This document shows positions 1-6,686 of a stretch of 7,250 nucleotides of DNA, in pieces. Location of the stretch: NCBI GenBank assembly GCA_031260095.1, contig JAIRKN010000150.1, positions 1 through 7,250 on the forward strand, written 5' to 3'. The stretch is from Tannerella sp. GTDB lineage: Bacteria > Bacteroidota > Bacteroidia > Bacteroidales > Tannerellaceae. Within the stretch, counting starts at the first letter, position 1. The number at the start of each line of letters is the position of its first letter. The translations under genes and the position numbers were made by a program. A model generated the notes under the pieces. It had not been told where the DNA came from. It searched no databases and worked only from the letters and a program-made list of their open reading frames with translations.

Positions 1-530
1 TGGAATACTTCACGTACTTCTTTTACCAGCGTTTTTCCCGCCAGACAATAAAATACAAGGACAGAGGCGATGAGGATATATATCCAAAACTGCAAAGAGG
101 CGATATTCAACTGATCGGACAGAATAATAAAACCGGGATGACCGGGTGTGGTATCAACCGGACTTGCTTCTGCTTCTGGAGTATAATTTTTCCCGAAAAG
201 AAAAGATGCCAATGGAATGACGGATGTATAATGTGTCTTCACGATTTCAACCAATGAAGCTCTTGTTCCTGCCGCTCCCGACAGGACAATGTGGGTACTG
301 CACAGAGAGCATAGCATTAAAGTAAACACAAACGTTCCGGTAATCAGGAAGATTGACATCAAGGCGCCTTTCCGGAAACGCTTGCGTCCGTGATTAAGCG
401 TGTATTCTCCGAAAGCAATCAGGCGTCCGAAGCCGACAACGGGATGAGGAAGGTGAGACGGGTCACCGAATCTCCTGTCAAGTAACCAGCCTGCACAAAG
501 AGGAATCAGCAGATAAAGGAAATTTTCCAT
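1..530 (-). CDS. cbiB: Adenosylcobinamide-phosphate synthase CbiB, 3' end outside window
   Basis: An integral membrane protein of the CbiB/CobD family, which joins aminopropanol phosphate to adenosylcobyric acid in cobalamin synthesis. The ORF starts at ATG 530-528 and stays open to the window edge, giving 176 residues of a protein that usually has about 310-330. Visible family signatures are LLDRRFGDPSHLPHPVVGFG (residues 16-35), the LNHGRKRFRKG segment (45-55), a hydrophobic stretch at 57-76, another at about 147-163, and YCLAGKTLVKEVREVF (161-176). Between the two hydrophobic stretches lies a polar, proline-rich segment (about 80-145) that I do not remember from typical members. The start codon lies inside the upstream aminotransferase gene (25-bp overlap), which implies translational coupling. 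The family call is firm; catalytic regions further downstream cannot be seen. Confidence 0.9.
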   Translation of the reverse strand, partial: MENFLYLLIPLCAGWLLDRRFGDPSHLPHPVVGFGRLIAFGEYTLNHGRKRFRKGALMSIFLITGTFVFTLMLCSLCSTHIVLSGAAGTRASLVEIVKTHYTSVIPLASFLFGKNYTPEAEASPVDTTPGHPGFIILSDQLNIASLQFWIYILIASVLVFYCLAGKTLVKEVREVF

Positions 531-1576
531 TCTTCCAATACTTTTATTAACCGGTCGTTTTCTTCGGGCGTCTGTGTTGCAATGCGTATAAATGTATCAT
601 CCAGGCCCTCAAAGTTAGAGGCGTCACGTATCAGGATCTTGTGTTCCTCCGCGAGGTATTTTTTTAAAAGATGTGATTTCCCGGTCTGTAGTCGAATAAG
701 GAAAAAATGTGTATCCGTCGGCCATACTTCTGCTATTTCCAGGTTTTCAACGGCATGGCGGAAACGGTTGGTTTCTTTCAGTAAATCCTCCGTTAGCACG
801 GGTAAAGGGGATTCGTTTTGCAGGAAAAAATATCCGGCTTCTATCGCCATAGCATTAACAGACCACGGCATACGTTGCCTGCGTACCCGTTGCAGCAAGT
901 CGGCCGGAGCGGTGATATATCCCAACCGGAGTCCCGGAATCGCATAACGTTTGGCGGCGGAATGCAGCAACATTACTTGTGGCATATCTGTGGCTTCCGC
1001 CGCCGAAAAGAGTTTTTTACAGGTGTAATCTTCATAACTCTGATCTATTACAAAGTACGCCGAAGGGTGTGATTGTATCAACTTTCTCAGTGTGTTTTCA
1101 GACCGGACTTCCCCGGTTGGATTATTCGGATTGCAAAGCCATACCATGTCGGCGTTACTATCTATTGCATCAATGGAATAAACCGGTTTTACCGTATGCG
1201 CATGCAATCGACATGCATCGGCATATTCGCTGAATGTAGGTTGAAGCACGTAACTTCTCATTCCGCGAAAAGCCTGCGCTATCAGATAGATCGCTTCTGT
1301 CGCGCCATTTGTTACGCAGACTTCCTCCGGCCGTATACCGTATGTCGCCGACAATTTTGTTTCCAGGCTCCGAGGTTCGGGTTCCGGATAGGTCGTCATA
1401 CATTCCATTCGTGCAGAGAGATGATTGTACAGTCCGGACAAATCTGTTTTCCCGAATATATTGGAACTGAAATTAGCCTTTATGTTCCTGAAAGCATAAA
1501 TGTCGTCCCCGTGTCCGTGAAGCATATTCTGTTCTTTTATGAGAGGCAAAGATAGTGTCTTTTCTTTTTGAGCCAT
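506..1576 (-). CDS. cobD: CobD-like PLP enzyme, threonine-phosphate decarboxylase / histidinol-phosphate aminotransferase family
   Basis: A fold-type I PLP enzyme of 356 residues. Visible motifs are GHGDD (21-25), FSSNIFG (36-42), TNGATEA (89-95), CNPNNPTG (148-155), the PLP-contacting Asp178 and Tyr181, SAAKRYAIPGLRLGY (206-220) with Lys209 as the likely Schiff-base lysine, and FIRIATQ (329-335), whose Arg331 should bind the substrate carboxylate. The N-terminal HG motif and the following cbiB gene favour L-threonine-O-3-phosphate decarboxylase, which makes the aminopropanol phosphate used by CbiB, over a histidine-pathway aminotransferase. The coordinates use ATG 1576. An internal ATG at 1525 (Met18, MLHGHGDD) would put the HG motif at residues 3-4, which fits my recollection of Bacteroidota homologues better, so 506-1525 is a serious alternative. 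Neither start has a clear Shine-Dalgarno site. The stop lies 25 bp inside cbiB. Confidence 0.87.
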   Translation of the reverse strand: MAQKEKTLSLPLIKEQNMLHGHGDDIYAFRNIKANFSSNIFGKTDLSGLYNHLSARMECMTTYPEPEPRSLETKLSATYGIRPEEVCVTNGATEAIYLIAQAFRGMRSYVLQPTFSEYADACRLHAHTVKPVYSIDAIDSNADMVWLCNPNNPTGEVRSENTLRKLIQSHPSAYFVIDQSYEDYTCKKLFSAAEATDMPQVMLLHSAAKRYAIPGLRLGYITAPADLLQRVRRQRMPWSVNAMAIEAGYFFLQNESPLPVLTEDLLKETNRFRHAVENLEIAEVWPTDTHFFLIRLQTGKSHLLKKYLAEEHKILIRDASNFEGLDDTFIRIATQTPEENDRLIKVLEEWKISFIC

Positions 1577-1590
1577 TCAAATGCTTTCAT
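1537..1590 (-). other. Out-of-frame mini-ORF over the cobD start region
   Basis: ATG at 1590-1588 opens a 17-codon frame, MKAFEWLKKKRHYLCLS, ending with TAA at 1539-1537. It spans the outer cobD start (1576) in another frame and stops 11 nt before the internal cobD start (1525). If cobD starts at 1525, this could be a short basic leader peptide coupled to it. If cobD starts at 1576, it is chance. No ribosome-binding site supports it. Reported because it bears on the choice of cobD start; it is not a confident gene. Confidence 0.2.
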
Positions 1591-1605
1591 AAATTTTGAG
1601 AGAAG

Positions 1606-1665
1606 AGTAAATGCCGCAAATTTACTGTTCCGGGGCGAGCCGCACCCCGGTGTCCGTCAAGACGG
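1606..1665 (-). terminator. Two hairpin-capable inverted repeats between polA and cobD
   Basis: The 89-bp gap after the polA stop holds a GC-rich inverted repeat, ccgggg (1630-1635) with ccccgg (1645-1650) around a 9-nt loop. Beside it lie a 7-bp AT-rich repeat, agtaaat (1606-1612) with atttact (1620-1626), and a 5-bp repeat, ccgtc/gacgg (1654-1665). On the minus strand no T-run follows the GC-rich stem, so a classical intrinsic terminator is not shown. They could attenuate or process a polA-cobD transcript, or be unimportant. The minus strand also reads TAAATTTG at 1624-1617, which fits the Bacteroidota -7 box, but no TTTG lies at the -33 distance. Confidence 0.3.
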
Positions 1666-4518
1666 TTATTCATGCGCTTCGAGCCAGTTGTGACCTTGTC
1701 CGCAGTCGGCGATTAGGGGGACTTGCAATTGAATCGCTCCCTCCATTTCTTCCAGGACTATTTTACGCACTTTTTCAAATTCATCTTTATATATGTTGAA
1801 GTTTAATTCGTCATGTACTTGCAGAATCATCTTGCTTTTGAGGTTATCGTCTTCAAACCGGTTATATATACGCACCATTGCGACTTTGATGATATCCGCC
1901 GCACTACCCTGTATCGGCGCGTTGATGGCATTGCGCTCCGCATATCCCCGGACAATCGCATTGTTGGAATGTATGTCCGGCAAATATCTGCGCCGGTGAA
2001 ATAGTGTTTCAACATATCCTTTCCGACGCGCAGACCGGATACTCTCTTCCATAAATTCATGGACACGGGGATATGTTTTAAAATATCCGTCGATTAACTT
2101 TTTGGCTTCGGACCGTGGAATGGCCAGACGTTCGGCTAATCCGAAGGCGGAAATGCCATAGATGATGCCAAAATTAGCGGTTTTGGCCTTGCGGCGCATC
2201 TCAGATGTAACCTTTTCATCGGAGACGGCATAAATTTTTGCAGCCGTCGCCGCATGAATATCCGCGCCGGCGCTAAAGGCCTCTATCATATTCTGATCGC
2301 CGCTGATATGCGCCATGACACGCAACTCAATCTGGGAATAATCCGCAGAGAAAAACATACAGTCGTCATTATCCGCAATAAAAGCTTTCCGTATTTCACG
2401 CCCCAGATCGTCGCGTACGGGTATGTTTTGCAGATTGGGGTTGGTTGAACTCAGGCGTCCGGTCGAAGTCACGGTCTGGTTAAACGAGGTATGCACTTTC
2501 CCTGTAACCGGATTAATCAGTTTGGGCAAAGCATCCACATACGTGCCCAGCAGCTTTTTAATGCCACGATAATCCAGTAATTTACCGATGATAGGATGCC
2601 TCTGCCGTAATTTCTCTAACGTGTCTTCACTCGTACTGAATCCGCCGGTTTTCGTCTTTTTGACCTTTTCATCCGTTATTTTCATCTGTTCAAACAAAAC
2701 ATCCCCCACTTGCTTGGCAGAATTTATATTAAATTTTATTCCGGCTAATGTGTAGATTTCCTGTTCGAGGGTCTGTAATTTTTCCGTCAGTACGACCGAA
2801 TATTGAGCAAGCGCATCCACATCCAGTTTTACGCCGGTATATTCCATTTCCGCAAGGACATGCACCAAAGGCATTTCGATATCATAAAAAAGCGATTCCA
2901 CCGCATTTTCTTTTAACTTCGGCTCAAAGAAATTCTTTAAACGTAGCGTCACATCCGCATCTTCGGCGGCATATTCAGCCACCTTTGCGATGGGTGCATC
3001 GCGCATCGTTCGCTGATTTTTTCCTCTTGGCCCAATCAGTGATTCGATGGAGACGGGTTTATAATGCAAATACGTTTCCGCCAGATAATCCATTCCATGA
3101 CGTAATTCGGGATTAATCAGATAATGCGCAATCATCGTATCAAATAAAGGACCTTTGATGCAAATACCATACTTGCGTAAGACAAGCATGTCAAATTTGA
3201 TGTTTTGTCCGATTTTTTCAATCTCTTTATTTTCCAGTAAGCCGGCAAAACGCGAAACAATTTTCATGGCCTCCTCCATTGCTTCCGGTACCGGAACATA
3301 CCAGGCCTCAAACTCTTTAACGGCAAATGACATCCCGACAAGTTTCGCCGAAACCGGATCGGTTCCGTCGGTTTCGGTGTCGAATGTAAACGATTTCCGA
3401 TTCGCCAGAACATGAATTAATTCGGATATTTCATCCTCATTGTCCGCCAAATAATAGGTGTACAAAATAGAATTTAAGTCATTGAGCCTCGAATTGTCCG
3501 GAGCAACCGTCCTTTCCTCCGCCGGAAATAGTTCGTTGCATTTGCCGGAGGTGTTTCCATGCGCCTTTTCATCGGAAAGATCTTCATCGCCAAAAAGTGA
3601 AAGTTGTGTATCCTGTTTTTTTTCGGTTATATTTTTTTGCCCGGACCGGCGCATCTCTCCCCCTCCCATCTTCTTCAAAAAGAAATTAAATTCCAATTCC
3701 GTATAAATTTTCACCAGACGATTTTCATCCGGTTCTTCACGAATACACGACCCCGCATCAAATGTAATGGGAACGTCCGTGACAATCGTTGCCAGAAATT
3801 TTGAGAAACGTATCTTTTCGGCATATTCTTCGATCTTCGTTTTAAGACTGCCTTTCAGTTGTTCCGTATGAGTAAGCAGATGCTCCACCGAGCCAAATTC
3901 GGCCAATAACTTCCGAGCCGTTTTTTCCCCTACCCCGGGACATCCCGGAATGTTATCGGAAGCGTCTCCCATCAATCCCAGTAAATCAATCATCTGGCAT
4001 ACGGACGTCAAACCATACTTCGTCAAAACCTCCGGTGTCCCCAAGGTTTCATAATCTCCGCCAAACTTCGGACGATATTGGAAAATATGTTCCGAAACCA
4101 ATTGTCCGTAATCTTTATCAGGTGTCATCATATAGACCTCAAACCCTTCTTTTTCGGCCTGTTTAGCGATGGTTCCGATCACATCATCCGCCTCATAACG
4201 GGGCGCTTCCAGTATCGGAATATGATATGCTTCAATAATTTCACGTATGACCGGAACGGAGTCGCGTATCACTTCCGGCGTTTCTTCACGTTGTGCTTTA
4301 TATTCCACGAAAGCCTCGTGCCGGAAAGTAGGCCCCGGAGGATCGAAACCAACGGCAACATGCGTAGGATCAATACGTCGCATCACATCCTGTAACGTAT
4401 TAATAAACCCAAAGATCGCGGATGTATTTACTCCTTTCGAATTGATCCGGGGATTTTTGATAAAAGCGTAATAAGAACGATAAATAAGCGCGTAAGCATC
4501 AATTAATAACAATTTCAT
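1666..4518 (-). CDS. polA: DNA polymerase I
   Basis: A 950-residue, full-length PolA used in Okazaki-fragment maturation and repair synthesis. The 5' nuclease domain (about 1-285) shows Asp7, EADD (109-112), TPDKDYGQL (132-140), GDASDNIPG (184-192) and the helix-hairpin-helix GVGEKTA (195-201). The 3'-5' exonuclease (about 350-540) keeps ExoI DTE (380-382), ExoII NIKFD (439-443) and ExoIII YAAED (516-520), so proofreading should be active. The polymerase domain (about 545-950) has motif A SADYSQIELR (724-733, Asp726), the O-helix RRKAKTANFGIIYG (775-788) with Lys779, Phe783 and Tyr787, and motif C QVHDEL (900-905, Asp903). A low-complexity linker at about 286-345 carries QLSLF (305-309), which resembles a sliding-clamp-binding motif. 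The ATG at 4518 gives the canonical N-terminus MKLLLIDAYALIYRSYYA. Confidence 0.98.
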   Translation of the reverse strand: MKLLLIDAYALIYRSYYAFIKNPRINSKGVNTSAIFGFINTLQDVMRRIDPTHVAVGFDPPGPTFRHEAFVEYKAQREETPEVIRDSVPVIREIIEAYHIPILEAPRYEADDVIGTIAKQAEKEGFEVYMMTPDKDYGQLVSEHIFQYRPKFGGDYETLGTPEVLTKYGLTSVCQMIDLLGLMGDASDNIPGCPGVGEKTARKLLAEFGSVEHLLTHTEQLKGSLKTKIEEYAEKIRFSKFLATIVTDVPITFDAGSCIREEPDENRLVKIYTELEFNFFLKKMGGGEMRRSGQKNITEKKQDTQLSLFGDEDLSDEKAHGNTSGKCNELFPAEERTVAPDNSRLNDLNSILYTYYLADNEDEISELIHVLANRKSFTFDTETDGTDPVSAKLVGMSFAVKEFEAWYVPVPEAMEEAMKIVSRFAGLLENKEIEKIGQNIKFDMLVLRKYGICIKGPLFDTMIAHYLINPELRHGMDYLAETYLHYKPVSIESLIGPRGKNQRTMRDAPIAKVAEYAAEDADVTLRLKNFFEPKLKENAVESLFYDIEMPLVHVLAEMEYTGVKLDVDALAQYSVVLTEKLQTLEQEIYTLAGIKFNINSAKQVGDVLFEQMKITDEKVKKTKTGGFSTSEDTLEKLRQRHPIIGKLLDYRGIKKLLGTYVDALPKLINPVTGKVHTSFNQTVTSTGRLSSTNPNLQNIPVRDDLGREIRKAFIADNDDCMFFSADYSQIELRVMAHISGDQNMIEAFSAGADIHAATAAKIYAVSDEKVTSEMRRKAKTANFGIIYGISAFGLAERLAIPRSEAKKLIDGYFKTYPRVHEFMEESIRSARRKGYVETLFHRRRYLPDIHSNNAIVRGYAERNAINAPIQGSAADIIKVAMVRIYNRFEDDNLKSKMILQVHDELNFNIYKDEFEKVRKIVLEEMEGAIQLQVPLIADCGQGHNWLEAHE

Positions 4519-4550
4519 AATATCAATTATTTAAAAAGAGGAATAACACG

Positions 4551-4576
4551 GCGCAAGACTCTTTCATTCATTGCGC
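4551..4576 (-). promoter_or_regulatory. Inverted repeat in the polA leader
   Basis: A perfect 6-bp GC-rich inverted repeat, gcgcaa and ttgcgc, around a 14-nt loop. It ends 32 nt upstream of the polA ATG. It may act as a leader hairpin or as a dyad binding site. Nothing in the sequence decides this, and a 6-bp stem with a long loop can arise by chance. Confidence 0.25.
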
Positions 4577-4677
4577 GATTGTTTCAAGGCGTAAAAGTAT
4601 AAAAAAATTACTATCTTTCCCTATAAATTCTATCAAAGAGCGCAAAAACACCTTCGTTTCGCCTCAGGCATGTGATT

Positions 4678-4873
4678 TTCCGGCCTCAAGCAGTCGCCCG
4701 TTTGACGTATCTTCGGCAGCGTTATCTCATATCCGTTTACCTGTGAGTATTTTTTTCATTGTAAATTACACAAAATTAGTAAGATAATGCCTTGATGTAA
4801 AGGAGCGAACAATTACCTCCTCCTAATTTTTATCCGTCTGTGTGGAATGTCGAAATTTTCATGTACATTTGTC
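4678..4873 (+). repeat. Promoter-bearing repeat, copy A
   Basis: Two blocks of this stretch recur at 7073-7184. Block 1 (4678-4725) matches 7073-7120 at 43 of 48 positions, including a perfect 30-bp run (4684-4713). Block 2 (4825-4873) is identical over 49 bp to 7136-7184 and contains the -7-like box tacatttg. Copy A has 84 bp more than copy B between the blocks. Each copy ends just ahead of a plus-strand gene, so this is best read as a duplicated promoter/upstream region and not a mobile element; no transposase or terminal inverted repeats belong to it. Confidence 0.85.
4839..4871 (+). promoter_or_regulatory. Bacteroidota-type promoter for the lipoprotein gene
   Basis: tacatttg (4864-4871) matches the Bacteroidota -7 consensus TAnnTTTG. 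Upstream, tgtg (4839-4842) is one mismatch from the -33 TTTG with a 21-bp spacer. Transcription would start near 4878, about 30 nt before the ATG at 4908. The same arrangement, unchanged, precedes the next gene at 7220, which strengthens the call. Confidence 0.6.
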
Positions 4874-4907
4874 TGGTAAAAAATTATTAACCAATATATG
4901 TAATTGT

Positions 4908-6059
4908 ATGAAAACCGTAAAAGTGTGGATTGGCCTGGCAGTGGTATTACTCCTTGTTTCGTGTACGCAGAAGGAGAAAAGCGATTCGAAGAGTGAAATT
5001 GTTCGGATAAACATTAATTTATCGGACAAAACAGAAGTGTATGATATAGGGACCGATGTTGAGCCGGAATGGGACATCTGTGCGCTGGAAACAAATGACG
5101 ACTGTTTATTAGGATTCGTTCGTCAAATTTACTACAAGAATGATTTATATTATATTTTGGATCTGCAGGCATCCGTCATATTGGTATTCAACCGGGAAGG
5201 TGAATTTGTATCAAAGCTGGATAAAAAAGGAGGAGGGCCGGACGATTATATTCAAATAAATTCATTTACGGTTGTCGGTAAAAATGTATGGGTTGCCGGC
5301 GGTACTGACCTGATATGCTATGATGAAAACTGGCATGCCATAGAAAGACAGCGCCTGACGATATTCCCCGTAGGAGATATGCTGGAAATAAACAATACTA
5401 TTTATTTGGCTACAAACTGGAGGGGACATAACTGTCAATTAGTCGAATATGACATTGCAAGCAAGCAGCAAAACTGCCTGATCACTCTTCCGAAATATGA
5501 TCCGAATATATTTAAAATTGAAAAGTCAAGTCAATTAACATTGTCAGGAGATGGAGTAAACAGTCTGTTTGTACAAAATTTCTGTGATACAATTTTCCGC
5601 ATTAGCGATCACCGGGTAGCCCCGCAATACAGATTTTCGTTTTCGGAAAGATATGAAGATATTCCGATTTTTTCGATGGAAGAAGTGGTGAAACCAACAG
5701 ACAAGATCAGAGGAATTTTAGGCATGTATAAAACCCCTAACGGTATTATTCTTTCGTTTATAGACAAGACGTTACAGTATGCCGTCTATAATGAAGAAAA
5801 AGCGACCTGCCGGGTGTGCACAAAATTCGGATATGCCGGTCTGGGAAATCTGACATCGCCGGGAGGCTGTTATTTCACGCATGACGGCGAAATGATCTGG
5901 ATGTATGATCGTCCGGAGGAACTTTTAGCAATGATTGACGAATCAAAAATCAAAAATGAAGCCGACCGGCAAAAGATTCATGCCGTACTGTCGAATATAA
6001 AAGAAGACGACAATCCGGTACTGTTCCGGTTTAAACTGAAAAAAGATGCCGGATTATGA
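4908..6059 (+). CDS. 6-bladed beta-propeller lipoprotein (DUF5128 / BF3164-like)
   Basis: A 383-residue predicted lipoprotein. The N-terminus MKTVKVWIGLAVVLLLVSC has a basic start, a hydrophobic core and an LVSC lipobox, so Cys19 should be lipidated and the protein anchored in the envelope. The following TQKEKSDSK is charged and could favour surface export, but this is weak. Family-typical features are ICALETNDDCLLG (57-69), YYILDLQASVILVFNREGEFV (split at 81-90 and 91-101), KKGGGPDDYIQINSF (106-120), FCDTIFRI (225-232) and the C-terminal DDNPVLFRFKLK (367-378). Specific function is unknown; such proteins often sit in Bacteroidales clusters with small exported peptides. The frame is open further up to an ATG at 4842, but that start lies inside the promoter, so 4908 is chosen. 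The stop TGA overlaps an ATG at 6056. Confidence 0.88.
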   Translation: MKTVKVWIGLAVVLLLVSCTQKEKSDSKSEIVRININLSDKTEVYDIGTDVEPEWDICALETNDDCLLGFVRQIYYKNDLYYILDLQASVILVFNREGEFVSKLDKKGGGPDDYIQINSFTVVGKNVWVAGGTDLICYDENWHAIERQRLTIFPVGDMLEINNTIYLATNWRGHNCQLVEYDIASKQQNCLITLPKYDPNIFKIEKSSQLTLSGDGVNSLFVQNFCDTIFRISDHRVAPQYRFSFSERYEDIPIFSMEEVVKPTDKIRGILGMYKTPNGIILSFIDKTLQYAVYNEEKATCRVCTKFGYAGLGNLTSPGGCYFTHDGEMIWMYDRPEELLAMIDESKIKNEADRQKIHAVLSNIKEDDNPVLFRFKLKKDAGL

Positions 6060-6065
6060 AGTGCA

Positions 6066-6686
6066 TTGTTCCGGCTGTTATTGGCGGCGCTTCTATGTAC
6101 TGCGTGTGTCGTTCTGTCGGTAAAACTCCATAAACAGTGCACTGCTTACTGTTTGTTGAATGAAAGGATGGAACAATTGCGGAATGGCCCATGCAAATGT
6201 AAGACATGTGATTTTCGCCAAAAATGTCTATATTCCCCTGTATGGAATGCCGAAAATATAGCCTGGATCATAAAAAAAATTCCGGAAGAAAGACTTATTG
6301 TGTGGACAGCCAATTTTCATGGAGCTAAAGATATATCCCAAACGCGGTATCCTGCGGATTCCTTGTTGTATTTTAATCTACAATGTATGGGAGAATCCGT
6401 TTATGCTGAATGTGGCGACAAAATGTATTCCTTAGCGTTTACGTCGTTAGAATATGGAGAAAGGAGAGGTACTCTTGAAAGGGAAATAGCTAATATAACT
6501 GAAAATGCGCCATTTGCATTTATTGACTTTGAGCCTCTGCGTTTTGCTTACGGTTATTGTGACCAGGAATTTGAAAGTAATGTAATTATTAAAAAACGGG
6601 AAAAATGGTTGCATATTTTTGATGGAATCTATTATATCAGGGATCAGGAAAAAGATTATTCTAAAGTTCAAGAAAGGGAAAAATAA
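6066..6686 (+). CDS. Short ORF with Cys-rich N-terminus and C-terminal erythromycin-esterase-like part
   Basis: A 206-codon frame directly behind the lipoprotein gene and in the same frame, separated only by TGA 6057-6059. There is no ATG near the beginning. TTG 6066 is the first usable start; the first in-frame ATG is 6168. An out-of-frame ATG overlaps the lipoprotein stop at 6056 and encodes MKCIVPAVIGGASMY, so a small frameshift may have separated the true start from the body. Residues 2-19 are hydrophobic, suggesting a membrane anchor or signal peptide. Next come LLNERMEQLRNG (30-41) and a Cys cluster (Cys43, 45, 48, 54). From NAENIAWIIKK (61-71) the protein resembles the C-terminal half of erythromycin-esterase homologues (PF05139): LIVWTANFHGAKD (77-89), MGESVYAECGDKMYSLAFTS (108-127), AFIDF (151-155), IFDGIYYI (184-191). 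The catalytic N-terminal half is absent, so esterase activity is unlikely. A decayed gene is possible. Confidence 0.65.
   Translation: MFRLLLAALLCTACVVLSVKLHKQCTAYCLLNERMEQLRNGPCKCKTCDFRQKCLYSPVWNAENIAWIIKKIPEERLIVWTANFHGAKDISQTRYPADSLLYFNLQCMGESVYAECGDKMYSLAFTSLEYGERRGTLEREIANITENAPFAFIDFEPLRFAYGYCDQEFESNVIIKKREKWLHIFDGIYYIRDQEKDYSKVQEREK

Larger units (their letters stand above)
4519..4907. other. Divergent intergenic region between polA and the lipoprotein gene
   Basis: A 389-bp stretch with no credible gene. The polA-proximal part holds an inverted repeat, gcgcaa (4551-4556) with ttgcgc (4571-4576), that would form a hairpin about 33 nt before the polA start in its mRNA. For polA itself only weak promoter candidates are visible: a minus-strand TAATTTTG at 4778-4771, without a -33 partner, and AT-rich sequence around 4590-4640. 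The right part is the promoter-bearing repeat, listed separately. Confidence 0.7.

Noticed and set aside
1073..1555. Long plus-strand open frame opposite cobD (160 codons)
   Set aside because: It is antisense to a gene with full catalytic motifs, resembles no family I know, and similar shadow frames occur throughout this GC-balanced gene.
1577..1665. Cobalamin riboswitch ahead of the cobalamin genes
   Set aside because: The gap is only 89 bp, and I see no B12-box-like conserved core; the hairpins present are too simple.
2748..3116. Plus-strand open frames opposite polA, the longest 122 codons
   Set aside because: polA is intact and strongly recognisable across this stretch; the antisense frames have no start signals or recognisable domains.
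2700..3420. Loss of proofreading in PolA
   Set aside because: All exonuclease motifs (DTE, NIKFD, YAAED) are present, so the domain appears active.
4684..4725. Minus-strand coding trace in block 1 reading DTSNGRLLE in both copies
   Set aside because: All differences between the copies in this frame change the amino acid, and the frames diverge at both ends, so conservation is at DNA level and not protein level.
4842..4907. N-terminal extension of the lipoprotein (start at 4842)
   Set aside because: It lies on the promoter repeat and would put 22 extra residues before a textbook lipoprotein signal peptide. The first codons translate repeat sequence also found at 7153-7184.
6057..6059. TGA as a selenocysteine codon joining the lipoprotein and the next ORF
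   Set aside because: The lipoprotein ends at the family-typical C-terminus (NPVLFRFKLK plus a few residues), and the following sequence is a new hydrophobic leader.
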